Assembly (NCBI GenBank): GCA_017303755.1
Contig: JAFLBS010000009.1
Span: 1 to 64,000, forward strand
DNA length: 64,000 nt
Direction of reading: 5' to 3'
Source of the DNA: Flavobacteriales bacterium
GTDB lineage: Bacteria; Bacteroidota; Bacteroidia; Flavobacteriales; Flavobacteriaceae
The notes beneath the pieces are model-generated. The model had not been told where the DNA came from and made no database searches. It worked only from the letters and a program-made list of their open reading frames with translations. This document shows positions 45,727 to 53,829 of the stretch, piece by piece. Each line of letters opens with the position of its first letter. Within the stretch, counting starts at the first letter, position 1. Made by a program: the position numbers and the translations under genes.

Positions 45727-45740
45727 CGAAAAAATTAGGT

Positions 45741-46172
45741 TTATTTCATTCTTTTCTGATAATAAAAAGCGGGTATAAAAAGCAGTAAAAAGATAGGTTG
45801 AATAATGAATCGTCTGATGTAGAATAGAGTCATTTTACTTTCTTCTCCAAAAAATTGCAGTACAAAAAAGAAACTGATCATCAGTATCGAACCTAGAATC
45901 ATGTAAAGTAAAATGGAGAATTTGGTGAACTTCCTATCTCTAAAAAGTACATACAAAAGCGCAATTGAAAGCACACTGTTTAAATAATAGCGAAAACCCA
46001 AGCTAAAAAACAATTTAACCGTTTGAATTTGCGGAAAAGGCAAGTGTGCGTATTCTTCTTTGAAATACTTTAGAAATGGATCGTAAAAAATAGTGTGTTC
46101 GAAAGTGCGAATGGCAATTAACAGCACAACTATGAGTACTGCATAACCAATTTGTTGTTTATTTTTTAGCAT
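45741..46172 (-). CDS. Exosortase F system-associated membrane protein
   Basis: 143 residues with four transmembrane helices and the sequence landmarks IRTFEHTIFYDPFLKYFK, PFPQIQTVKLFFSLGFRYYLNSVLSIALLY and FYIRRFIIQPIFLLLFIPAFYYQ. This matches the small protein that always accompanies exosortase F in Flavobacteriaceae (TIGR04127-type). It overlaps the end of xrtF by 14 bp and should be co-translated with it. Its own biochemical role is unknown. Confidence 0.82.
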   Translation of the reverse strand: MLKNKQQIGYAVLIVVLLIAIRTFEHTIFYDPFLKYFKEEYAHLPFPQIQTVKLFFSLGFRYYLNSVLSIALLYVLFRDRKFTKFSILLYMILGSILMISFFFVLQFFGEESKMTLFYIRRFIIQPIFLLLFIPAFYYQKRMK

Positions 46173-46704
46173 AAGAAGAATATTTGTTAACCCAAATTAC
46201 CCACAAAACGAATACTACTCCATAGATGAATAAAGGAAAAATGACACTGTGAAGAAAATCTTGGTATTCATTGTAATGATAGACCGCCATACTCAATAAA
46301 GCAATACGAAGGACATTAAAAATATGGATGATTACAAGACCAGAAAGAATAAAAAGCAGCATTGTTTTAAATTTTCCAGAAAATGCAATGATAAAACTAA
46401 CGAATAAAATCATCACACTCAAAGCATTACAACCTTCAATAATGCGTGCAACCCATTTGTTTTTGTAGAACAATTTTACGCTGGGTTCAGTTAAATGAGG
46501 CATTGTATACGATTGATCATCAACTAAAGATAAAACCGTTTTCGTTTGATTGGCAACCGAAATCGTAAAACCATCTACCTCATTATTCTTCTGATCAAAG
46601 CGATTCAAATACGATTGATAAACAAAACTCAACACCAAATAAGTGATAAAGAATTTAGCCAAAAAAAGCAAAAAGGACTTGTATTGAAGGATGTATTCTT
46701 TCAA
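46159..46704 (-). CDS. xrtF: Exosortase family protein XrtF
   Basis: 181 residues, six or seven transmembrane segments. The exosortase catalytic set is present: Cys92 in EGCNAL, Arg133 in NVLRIALL and His152 in FLHSVIFPLFIY. Exosortases are integral membrane transpeptidases that process proteins with a C-terminal sorting signal. No protein with such a signal was recognised in the window. The start codon is TTG at 46704, supported by a TTG-N18-TAAATTTG promoter immediately upstream. Paired with the exosortase-associated protein by a 14-bp overlap. Confidence 0.9.
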   Translation of the reverse strand: MKEYILQYKSFLLFLAKFFITYLVLSFVYQSYLNRFDQKNNEVDGFTISVANQTKTVLSLVDDQSYTMPHLTEPSVKLFYKNKWVARIIEGCNALSVMILFVSFIIAFSGKFKTMLLFILSGLVIIHIFNVLRIALLSMAVYHYNEYQDFLHSVIFPLFIYGVVFVLWVIWVNKYSSYAKK

Positions 46705-46717
46705 ATTATTTTTTTAA

Positions 46718-46746
46718 CAAATTTATATAAAAGTTAGGATTTCCAA
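46718..46746 (-). promoter_or_regulatory. xrtF promoter
   Basis: Minus-strand TTG (46744-46746), 18-bp spacer, TAAATTTG (46718-46725). The predicted leader before the TTG start codon is only about nine bases. Confidence 0.65.
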
Positions 46747-46750
46747 TGGT

Positions 46751-46758
46751 TACTTTTG
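46751..46758 (+). promoter_or_regulatory. -7 box (TACTTTTG) of GAF gene
   Basis: Perfect TAnnTTTG, about 65 bp before ATG 46824; back to back with the xrtF promoter. Confidence 0.55.
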
Positions 46759-46823
46759 TAAAAAGAAAGCAGAAGGCAAAACCTATAACATAGAACATAC
46801 ATCATTCAACAAAAATACCAATA

Positions 46824-47279
46824 ATGAAATACGAGCATTTAAAGCCAGAAGTAGTTGCAATTCTGAGTCAAGACGACCAAAGTAGAAACGAGAAATTGAC
46901 CAATTTATGTCAGTTCTTATCGGATTCTGTTACGCATTACAATTGGGTTGGATTTTATTTTGCCAATCACGAAAACAAAACCTTACATCTTGGCCCGTAT
47001 GTTGGAGCGCCAACTGACCATACTGTAATTCCGTTTGGAAAAGGCATTTGCGGACAAGTAGCAGAATCGAATGCAAATTTTGTAGTTCCCGATGTTTCGG
47101 AACAAACCAATTACATTGCGTGTAGTTTTACTGTGAAATCAGAAATTGTGGTTCCGCTTTTTGTAAAAGGCGTAAACATTGGTCAGATTGACATTGATAG
47201 TCACGTGATTGATCCATTCACCGAAGACGACGAACGCTTTTTGGAATTTGTAAACGAAGAAGTTGCCAAGTTGTTTTAA
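46824..47279 (+). CDS. GAF-domain protein, free methionine-(R)-sulfoxide reductase-like
   Basis: 151 residues forming one GAF domain. The fRMsr motif is recognisable: GKGICGQVAESNANFVVPDVSEQTNYIACSFTVKSEIVVPL. Two of the usual three Cys are kept (Cys76 and Cys100, 24 residues apart as in E. coli Cys94/Cys118). The third (E. coli Cys84 equivalent) is about His66, so the disulphide relay may differ. It likely reduces free Met-(R)-sulfoxide, with thioredoxin as donor. Divergent from xrtF, a known flavobacterial neighbour arrangement as I recall it. Confidence 0.8.
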   Translation: MKYEHLKPEVVAILSQDDQSRNEKLTNLCQFLSDSVTHYNWVGFYFANHENKTLHLGPYVGAPTDHTVIPFGKGICGQVAESNANFVVPDVSEQTNYIACSFTVKSEIVVPLFVKGVNIGQIDIDSHVIDPFTEDDERFLEFVNEEVAKLF

Positions 47280-47306
47280 GAAAATTAATGGATTCGAAAG
47301 AATTTA

Positions 47307-47445
47307 GACACGAATTGCACAAATTTTCACGAAAAAATTATGAAACTATAAAGACTACTTTATCCAAGAATTCGAAATCTGTATCAAAAAGTAAAAAATC
47401 GAATTAAATTCAAAAAAATTCGTGTTCATTCGTGCAATTCGTGTC
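47307..47445. repeat. Word-repeat intergenic hairpin (AATTCGTG type)
   Basis: Left arm 47307-47333 and right arm 47419-47445 pair at 23 of 27 positions. Both consist of repeats of ACGAATT/AATTCGTG-like words. The 85-nt loop is AT-rich with no gene. Confidence 0.75.
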
Positions 47446-47491
47446 AATTGTAAGACTTTTTAACTAGATACATTTTGGTGTAATTAATCAT

Positions 47492-47529
47492 AAAAAAATC
47501 CTTTCAACCATACAATTGAAAGGATTTTT
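47492..47529 (-). terminator. Bidirectional terminator of CBM48 gene
   Basis: Perfect 14-bp stem (47494-47507 with 47516-47529), 8-nt loop, T-rich on both strands. It lies about 18 bp after the CBM48 stop. Confidence 0.88.
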
Positions 47530-47546
47530 ACGATATAAACTATTTA

Positions 47547-47846
47547 TTAAACCTCTAAAACACTGTTTTCTGCGCCTGCAAATTCGTTGTATCTGTAGCT
47601 GTCTGCTTCTGGCTCATTGGCATAGGCAAAACCATCAATTAGGTATTTGAATTCGAATGAATTGTCTTTTGGCAATTCGAAAACGCCTTTGAAGGTTCCG
47701 TTTTTCAATTTTGATAATTCTCCTTCGCTAGCATTCCAATTATTGAAATCACCAACAACGGCAACCGAATTTGATTCTTTAGCTTCTACAGAAAATGTTA
47801 CTTTACAAACTGGTTTTGTTTTTATAAATTGTTTCTTTACTGACAT
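47547..47846 (-). CDS. Small glycogen-binding (CBM48 / isoamylase early-set) protein
   Basis: 99 residues, essentially a single CBM48 domain: VAVVGDFNNWNASEGELSKLKNGTFKGVFELPKDNSFEFKYLIDGFAYANEP. The tandem Trp-rich WNA turn and the FKYLIDG strand are the usual carbohydrate-contact elements. It has no catalytic partner, signal peptide or membrane segment, so it may bind glycogen or another glucan in the cytoplasm. Monocistronic, with a strong terminator. A 16-bp palindrome (47866-47881) overlaps its probable promoter region. Confidence 0.87.
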   Translation of the reverse strand: MSVKKQFIKTKPVCKVTFSVEAKESNSVAVVGDFNNWNASEGELSKLKNGTFKGVFELPKDNSFEFKYLIDGFAYANEPEADSYRYNEFAGAENSVLEV

Positions 47847-48059
47847 AATTAAAATTATTTAAAAATTACTTCGCAAAGTAACACAATAATAATCAACGTT
47901 TTACAGTTCAACTGCACTTTTATCAATATACAAAAAAAGTCGCTCATATAAAGGCAAATCGTTAATTTTGAGGTTAATATTTCGATAAATTGAAAATAAG
48001 AAATCGTTTTCTTAAAAATTAATATCATTTTACAATTTTTATTTTTTGATAAGAATTAA

Positions 48060-48067
48060 TACCTTTA
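48060..48067 (+). promoter_or_regulatory. Possible -7 box (TACCTTTA) before the 2TM gene
   Basis: One-base variant of TAnnTTTG, 20 bp before ATG 48088; it would exclude the in-frame start at 48046. Confidence 0.4.
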
Positions 48068-48087
48068 AGACAAAATTTCGACTTACT

Positions 48088-48417
48088 ATGGACCAAGAAC
48101 AACTAGAAATGTATGAATATGCACGTAAAAGGTTACGTCAAAAGAAAAGATTGTATTTTCATTTTGTCTTTTTTTTCGTTGGAAGCCTATTCCTTTTCAT
48201 CATCAACAAATGGATTGGCGTAAACAAAGAAGCCAATTGGTACATTTGGTTGGTTACTATTTGGTTTTTCCTTTTTGTTCTTCATTTTATAAAAGTTTTC
48301 ATTACTGATAGTTTTATGAATAAAAAATGGCAACAAGAACAAATTAACCGTCTGATGACCATGCAAGAGAAAAAATTAGAGCAATTAAAAAACGAAATTG
48401 AGAACAAAAAACCATGA
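48088..48417 (+). CDS. 2TM-domain protein
   Basis: 109 residues. A short charged N-terminus (MDQEQLEMYEYARKRLRQKKRLYFH) leads into two transmembrane helices (about 24-44 and 55-75), and the C-terminus is a charged coiled coil. This is the 2TM family (PF13239-type), function unknown. Its stop overlaps the folA start (ATGA), so folA is co-translated. The start was chosen from the family pattern and a -7 box variant upstream. Confidence 0.78.
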   Translation: MDQEQLEMYEYARKRLRQKKRLYFHFVFFFVGSLFLFIINKWIGVNKEANWYIWLVTIWFFLFVLHFIKVFITDSFMNKKWQQEQINRLMTMQEKKLEQLKNEIENKKP

Positions 48418-48896
48418 TAATACTTATTGCCGCTGCTGCTGAAAATAATGCTTTAGGGAAAGACAATGACTTATTGTGGCATTTGCCCGATGATTTCAAA
48501 CGCTTTAAACAACTCACTTCCAATCATTACATCATAATGGGAAGAAAGACATTTGAAAGTTTTCCGAAGCCTTTACCCAATCGAACCCACGTTATTATTA
48601 CACGGCAAAAAGATTACAAAGTAGAGAATTGCATAGTCGTAAGCGGTTTAAAACAAGCTTTGGAAGTGTCACCAAAAAACGAAGCCGTTTTTATCATTGG
48701 CGGTGGAGAAATATACAAACAGTCAATGGAAATTGCCGATTTGATTGAACTGACTCGCGTTCACACCACAATTGAAGCTGATACTTTTTTTCCTGAAATT
48801 GACCCAAACGACTGGAAATTACTATCTGAAGAGTTTCACCCTAAAGATGAAAAACACCAGTATTCATTTACTTATCAAACTTTTGGTAAAAAATAA
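48414..48896 (+). CDS. folA: Dihydrofolate reductase
   Basis: 160 residues, the usual length. N-terminal IILIAAAAENNALGKDNDLLWHLPDDFKRFK contains the Trp-His-Leu-Pro substrate pocket and Asp for folate protonation, followed by HYIIMGRKTFESFPKPLPNR (NADPH contacts) and FIIGGGEIYKQSM. It makes tetrahydrofolate from dihydrofolate. Coupled to the 2TM gene by a 4-bp overlap; ubiE follows under its own promoter. Confidence 0.96.
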   Translation: MIILIAAAAENNALGKDNDLLWHLPDDFKRFKQLTSNHYIIMGRKTFESFPKPLPNRTHVIITRQKDYKVENCIVVSGLKQALEVSPKNEAVFIIGGGEIYKQSMEIADLIELTRVHTTIEADTFFPEIDPNDWKLLSEEFHPKDEKHQYSFTYQTFGKK

Positions 48897-48910
48897 TTCG
48901 GTTTTTATTA

Positions 48911-48943
48911 TTGCGCCAATATCATCTTTTATTACTATTTTTG
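48911..48943 (+). promoter_or_regulatory. ubiE promoter
   Basis: TTG (48911-48913), 22-bp spacer, TATTTTTG (48936-48943), 11 bp before the ATG at 48955. Confidence 0.65.
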
Positions 48944-48954
48944 CAGTCTAAAAA

Positions 48955-49692
48955 ATGGCAATGTCAGAGCAAGTTACACCTTACAAAGATTCCAATTTGG
49001 GTAAAAAAGAACAAGTTACTCAAATGTTCGATACTATTTCTGGAAATTACGATGGTTTAAATCGTGTGATTTCATTCGGAATTGATGTAAAATGGCGTAA
49101 AAAAGTGCTGCAATTAGTCAGTGAGAAAAATCCGGAAAACATCTTAGATATCGCAACTGGAACAGGTGATTTAGCCATTCTAATGGCAAAAACCAAAGCC
49201 AAAAAAATCATAGGCTTGGATATTTCTGCCGGAATGTTGGAAGTGGGGAAAAAGAAAATTGCCGAACGAAAACTTGACACTATTATTGAAATGGTCATTG
49301 GTGATTCTGAACAAATGCCGTTTCCGGACAATCATTTTGATGCAATTACGGTTTCCTTTGGAATTCGAAATTTTGAAACCTTAGACAAAGGATTGACTGA
49401 AATTTTACGCGTATTAAAACCCAACGGAATTTTTGTGATTTTAGAAACTTCGGTTCCAGAAAAAACGCCTTTCAAACAAGGTTACGCTTTTTACACCAAA
49501 TACATTTTACCATTAATCGGGAAACTCTTTTCGAAAGACAATGTTGCCTATGGATATTTATCCGAATCGGCCTCAGTTTTTCCGTATGGAGAAAAGTTAA
49601 ACAATATTTTGAGAAAAAATGGGTTTATAGATGTGGTTGCGATGCCTCAAACTTTCGGAGTAGCAACTATTTACAAAGCATCAAAAAAATAA
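48955..49692 (+). CDS. ubiE: Demethylmenaquinone methyltransferase
   Basis: 245 residues with the UbiE/MenG class I methyltransferase pattern: KKEQVTQMFDTISGNYDGLNRVISFGID, LDIATGTGDLAILMAK (SAM-binding) and VSFGIRNFETLDKGLTEILRVLKPNG. In Flavobacteriaceae, which respire with menaquinone, it catalyses the last step of menaquinone synthesis. Start is ATG 48955 or 48961. porT follows after 16 bp, a common flavobacterial neighbourhood. Confidence 0.96.
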   Translation: MAMSEQVTPYKDSNLGKKEQVTQMFDTISGNYDGLNRVISFGIDVKWRKKVLQLVSEKNPENILDIATGTGDLAILMAKTKAKKIIGLDISAGMLEVGKKKIAERKLDTIIEMVIGDSEQMPFPDNHFDAITVSFGIRNFETLDKGLTEILRVLKPNGIFVILETSVPEKTPFKQGYAFYTKYILPLIGKLFSKDNVAYGYLSESASVFPYGEKLNNILRKNGFIDVVAMPQTFGVATIYKASKK

Positions 49693-49708
49693 ACTCATAC
49701 ATAGAGCA

Positions 49709-50419
49709 ATGAAAAAAGTATTTTTAAGCATCTTCTTTTTACTGTTTTTGAATGGATTTTCACAATCCAAAGGCATGTTCAGTCGCGATCCAATCATCAA
49801 CCTTGAAAACTTTGACAAACAACGTGTTCATTGGGGTTATTTCCTTGGATTCAATATGTACGATTTCAAAATAGATTATATTGACACACCCGATGTTGAC
49901 ATCGAATCCAACACCATCACTGGTTTTAATGTAGGTTTAGTTGGAAATTTACGCTTACACGAATACATCGATTTGCGTTTTGAACCGGGTTTATATTATT
50001 GTCAGAGAAATCTAAATTATACTGATCCGCTTTTAATTCGTGAAATTGATAAAGTACGTGAAGTAAAATCAACCTACATTCACTTTCCGTTGTTATTGAA
50101 ATTTTCATCCAAAAGAATTGGAAATGTAAAACCGTATTTAGTTGGTGGAGTTTCAGCGACTTTAAACTTAGCAAGTAATTCGAAATCAGACGATGACAAC
50201 TACGAACAACGCTTTAGAGTAAAACCTTGGACACGTAATTATGAATTGGGATTTGGAGTTGATTTTTATTTAGAATACTTCAAGTTTTCGCCTTCTATTA
50301 GAGGTGTTTTTGGTTTAGGAGACGAGTTAATCAGAGACAATCGCCCTGATAGTCCATGGACAGGAAACATTGACGGAATGCGCACCAGAGCAATTTTAGT
50401 CAACTTTACGTTCCATTAA
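49709..50419 (+). CDS. porT: T9SS outer membrane protein PorT
   Basis: 236 residues, signal peptide (1-18), then an outer membrane beta-barrel. Landmarks: NFDKQRVHWGYFLGFNMYDFKI at the N-terminus, HEYIDLRFEPGLYYCQRNLNYTD, STYIHFPLLLKFSSKR and a terminal strand ILVNFTFH. PorT (SprT in gliding flavobacteria) is required for T9SS secretion and gliding (established), and lies next to ubiE here as is usual. It ends convergent with the SpoU methyltransferase. Confidence 0.88.
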   Translation: MKKVFLSIFFLLFLNGFSQSKGMFSRDPIINLENFDKQRVHWGYFLGFNMYDFKIDYIDTPDVDIESNTITGFNVGLVGNLRLHEYIDLRFEPGLYYCQRNLNYTDPLLIREIDKVREVKSTYIHFPLLLKFSSKRIGNVKPYLVGGVSATLNLASNSKSDDDNYEQRFRVKPWTRNYELGFGVDFYLEYFKFSPSIRGVFGLGDELIRDNRPDSPWTGNIDGMRTRAILVNFTFH

Positions 50420-50463
50420 TTTATCATAAATTACTGAAAACTGTGACTGTGACTGTAAACTAA

Positions 50464-51195
50464 TCACTGTTCTTTTCGCTTGAATTCACTCAGAAATATT
50501 GCCGTTGCCGTTGCTACATTTAAGCTTTCTGTCTTTTTAATGGCTCCAAAACGCGGAATTGCTATACGTTGAGTAATTTGCTTTTCAACTTCTTTCGAGA
50601 TTCCATTGGCTTCATTTCCTAAAACTAAAATTCCATCTGCAGAAAGTGTTTCTTGATACACATTTTTACCGTTCATGAATGTTCCAAAAACTGTTTTTTT
50701 GGTGTTTTTTAGGTATTGAGCTAAATCTACATACGAAATATTTACACGTGCAACTGAACCCATAGTGGCTTGAATTACTTTGGGATTATACACATCAACA
50801 GTTTGTTCGGAGCAAATGATTTGACGAATTCCGAACCAATCACACAATCTGATAATCGTTCCGAAATTACCTGGATCTCGAATATCATCCAAAGCGATTA
50901 CTAAACCACTTTCATCAACGGACTTGTCATCTGGAATTCTAAAAAGAGCCAAACAATTATTAGGAGTTGACAAGCAACTGATTCTTTTTAAATCACTCTC
51001 ACTGATAGTAGAAATGAGTTTTTCATTTGTATTTTCAAAAACAGGCTCGGTAACGTACAAATGTTCCAATTCAAAATTTGATAATAGCAATTCTTGAATT
51101 ACCTTTACACCTTCGGCAATAAAGAGTTTATTCTTTTGTCTAAACTTTTTCTGCTCTAAGCTCGTTATTAATTTAATTTGGTTTTTACTAACCAT
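50464..51195 (-). CDS. SpoU/TrmH-family RNA 2'-O-methyltransferase
   Basis: 243 residues. N-terminal ribosomal-L30e-like substrate-binding part (KFRQKNKLFIAEGVKVIQELLLS), then the knotted SPOUT fold: ALDDIRDPGNFGTIIRLCDWFGI (motif 1), VLGNEANGISKEV (motif 2) and IPRFGAIKKTESLNVATATAIFLSEF (motif 3). It methylates a ribose in rRNA or tRNA; the target is not set by the sequence. It is divergent from tamL and its promoter region overlaps that of tamL. Confidence 0.9.
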   Translation of the reverse strand: MVSKNQIKLITSLEQKKFRQKNKLFIAEGVKVIQELLLSNFELEHLYVTEPVFENTNEKLISTISESDLKRISCLSTPNNCLALFRIPDDKSVDESGLVIALDDIRDPGNFGTIIRLCDWFGIRQIICSEQTVDVYNPKVIQATMGSVARVNISYVDLAQYLKNTKKTVFGTFMNGKNVYQETLSADGILVLGNEANGISKEVEKQITQRIAIPRFGAIKKTESLNVATATAIFLSEFKRKEQ

Positions 51196-51211
51196 AAAAA
51201 ATGTATTTTTG
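51178..51211 (+). promoter_or_regulatory. tamL promoter
   Basis: TTG (51178-51180), 23-bp spacer, TATTTTTG (51204-51211). On the other strand a weaker TACATTTT box (51198-51205) for the methyltransferase shares two bases with it. Confidence 0.6.
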
Positions 51212-51228
51212 AAATTAAATCGAATCCT

Positions 51229-53781
51229 TTGAAAAACTCTCTTGCAAAAATATCATTAATTATTTTAATAGTAACCATCATCGTTAGTTGTAATACGACT
51301 AAACGTGTTCCTGATGCTAAACGATTGTTAATGAAAAATGAGGTTTCGGTTGATGGAAAAATTGATAAAGATGAAGAAGTAATCAATCAACTGTATCAAA
51401 AACCCAACAGTTCTATTTTGGGCTACCGTTTGCGTCTTAACATCTACAATTGGGCAAAAAAGGATACAACTGATTCGATTTTCAGAAAACGATTCAAAGA
51501 TAATCCTAAGAAATTCAAGCGATTAGAAAAATTGCTTTCTAAAAAACAGATTAACCGATTAGGACATTCATTTTGGCACGAAGGCATTCATAAATTTTTG
51601 AGAAGAACTGGTGAAGCACCTGTTTTATTAGACACTTTAAGCACAAAAAAATCACTTCGCCGATTAAAATCCTACTATTACAATCAGGGTTATTTTAACG
51701 TAACAGCAAAAGCCGAAACCGATTCAACTGGTTCCAAAAAGGCAGAAGTAAGGTATATTGTTGAGAAAAAAACTCCTTATATCTTGGATAGTATTCGAAC
51801 TACTATAAAAACGCCTATCCTCGATTCGTTGTACACTACAATCAAATCCAATTCTTCTATAAAATCAGGCAAACAATACAACACTGCCGACATTGATGCA
51901 GAACGCGCTCGGATTACTCAAGAATTTAGAAACAATGGTGTTTTTTACTTTCAACCTAACTATGTTCGGTTCAATTTAGACACAATTAAAACAAACAAAA
52001 AGGTTAACGTCAATTTGATTATTGAAGACCAAAACATCAGAGTTAACGACACCAACAAAACGCAACAATTCCGAATTTACAAAATCAATAGAGTAAATAT
52101 TTTTACCGATCAATTGGCCAGCAAAAACGAAATTGTAGTTAATGACAGTACCGAATACAATGGTTATCATTTGTACAGTGAGAAAAAACTAAAATACCGT
52201 CCGAAAGCCATTACCGACGCTATTTTTATCGCTCCAGGCACTATTTATTCAGACAAGAACACCATTTTGACATCCAAATACATCAGTAATTTAAAAGTAT
52301 TCAATTATCCTTTAATTCAGTACAATTCCGACCCAAAAGATCCAAACGGATTGATTGCTAACATCTTACTTTCGCCAAGAGATAAATACACTTTTAATTA
52401 TTCCATCGATTTTACCCATTCTGATATTCAGCAATTCGGAATTTCAGGAAATACCTCACTTGGAATCCGAAATGTTTTCAATGGAGCCGAATCGTTCGAA
52501 ATTGGTTTCAGAGGAAACATTGGTTCATCCAAAGACCAAGCCAATCCCAACAATACTTTTTTCAATATTTCAGAAATTGGGATCGATTCTAAATTAAGTT
52601 TTCCTCGAATATTAATGCCGTTCAATACCCGAAAAATCATTCCGAAAGAAATGATTCCATCTACATCGATGAGTGTTGGTTTTGCTAAACAAACTAACAT
52701 TGGTCTTGACAAACAAAATTTTACGAGTGCGTTATCCTACAATTGGAAACCGAGAAACAATTCTTCCATTCGATTTGATTTACTGAATGTTCAATTCGTA
52801 AAAAATGTAAATCCAGAAAATTACTTTAACATTTATCGTTCCTCTTTTGAAAACCTTAATGAACTAGCTATTAAATATAATTACAACACAACCAATCCTG
52901 AAGATTTTGAAGATGGATTTTTGAGAATTGAAGAAGGTGTTTTTAATTTCCTCGGTGATATTCAATCCGAAAACATTGTTCCAACTACAGAAGATTTAAA
53001 AACTATTCGCAGTATTTTTGAACGTAGAAGAAGATTAATTGAAGACAATTTGATTTTTTCAACAAGTATCAGTTACTCAAAAACTACTAAAAAAGAGCTG
53101 CAAGACAATAGTTTTTACACCTTTAAAACGAAACTAGAATCAGCAGGAAACATCCTTTCTTTGATTGCCAAATTATCCAAGCAATTAGACACACAAGAAG
53201 GCGCTAACACTTTCCTAGATGTTGAATATTCACAGTACCTCAAATCAGAATTTGAATACATCAAACATTGGGATTTGGGTAAGAAAAAAGTATTTGCCAT
53301 TCGCAGCTTTTTTGGAATAGCAGTTCCTTACGGAAATTCAGATGATATTCCCTTTTCTCGAAGTTATTTTGCCGGTGGAACCAATGACATCAGAGCATGG
53401 CAACCGTATTCACTTGGGCCTGGAAAAAGTGGTGGAATTTTAGATTTCAATGAAGCCAACATGAAAATGAGTGTGAATGCCGAATTCCGATTCAATATTT
53501 TCAAAAGTTTTAACGGTGCTTTATTTGCAGATGCAGGAAATATATGGAATGTATTTGACGCTGTAGAAGATGAAAATTATCAGTTCAGAGGAATCAAATC
53601 ATTAGAAACCATTGCACTTGGAACTGGATTTGGATTGCGTTATGATTTCGGACTTTTTGTATTCAGAACCGATTTGGGTTTTAAAACCTACAATCCGTCA
53701 ATCGATTTGGAACAAAAATGGTTTAGAGAACTTAATTTATCAAAATCAGTTATAAATATTGGTATAAATTACCCGTTCTAA
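51229..53781 (+). CDS. tamL: TamL, BamA/TamA-family outer membrane assembly lipoprotein
   Basis: 850 residues. Lipoprotein signal peptide with LIILIVTIIVSC. Periplasmic POTRA-like repeats are followed by a BamA-type C-terminal barrel: RSFFGIAVPYGNSDDIPFSRSYFAGGTNDIRAWQPYSLGPG (surface-antigen core), FADAGNIWNVFD and INIGINYPF. It lacks a TamA-type signal peptide and has the lipidation site of the Bacteroidota variant TamL, involved in outer membrane protein insertion. The TTG at 51229 (LKNSLAK) was chosen because a -33/-7 promoter lies at 51178-51211; the ATG at 51178 is upstream of that box. Divergent from the SpoU gene. Confidence 0.87.
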   Translation: MKNSLAKISLIILIVTIIVSCNTTKRVPDAKRLLMKNEVSVDGKIDKDEEVINQLYQKPNSSILGYRLRLNIYNWAKKDTTDSIFRKRFKDNPKKFKRLEKLLSKKQINRLGHSFWHEGIHKFLRRTGEAPVLLDTLSTKKSLRRLKSYYYNQGYFNVTAKAETDSTGSKKAEVRYIVEKKTPYILDSIRTTIKTPILDSLYTTIKSNSSIKSGKQYNTADIDAERARITQEFRNNGVFYFQPNYVRFNLDTIKTNKKVNVNLIIEDQNIRVNDTNKTQQFRIYKINRVNIFTDQLASKNEIVVNDSTEYNGYHLYSEKKLKYRPKAITDAIFIAPGTIYSDKNTILTSKYISNLKVFNYPLIQYNSDPKDPNGLIANILLSPRDKYTFNYSIDFTHSDIQQFGISGNTSLGIRNVFNGAESFEIGFRGNIGSSKDQANPNNTFFNISEIGIDSKLSFPRILMPFNTRKIIPKEMIPSTSMSVGFAKQTNIGLDKQNFTSALSYNWKPRNNSSIRFDLLNVQFVKNVNPENYFNIYRSSFENLNELAIKYNYNTTNPEDFEDGFLRIEEGVFNFLGDIQSENIVPTTEDLKTIRSIFERRRRLIEDNLIFSTSISYSKTTKKELQDNSFYTFKTKLESAGNILSLIAKLSKQLDTQEGANTFLDVEYSQYLKSEFEYIKHWDLGKKKVFAIRSFFGIAVPYGNSDDIPFSRSYFAGGTNDIRAWQPYSLGPGKSGGILDFNEANMKMSVNAEFRFNIFKSFNGALFADAGNIWNVFDAVEDENYQFRGIKSLETIALGTGFGLRYDFGLFVFRTDLGFKTYNPSIDLEQKWFRELNLSKSVINIGINYPF

Positions 53782-53794
53782 TTCTATTAATTAT

Positions 53795-53802
53795 TATTTT
53801 TG
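53795..53802 (+). promoter_or_regulatory. -7 box (TATTTTTG) of fbaA
   Basis: Perfect TAnnTTTG word 27 bp before ATG 53830. Confidence 0.6.
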
Positions 53803-53829
53803 TACACTTAACTATAAACAACAAAACAC

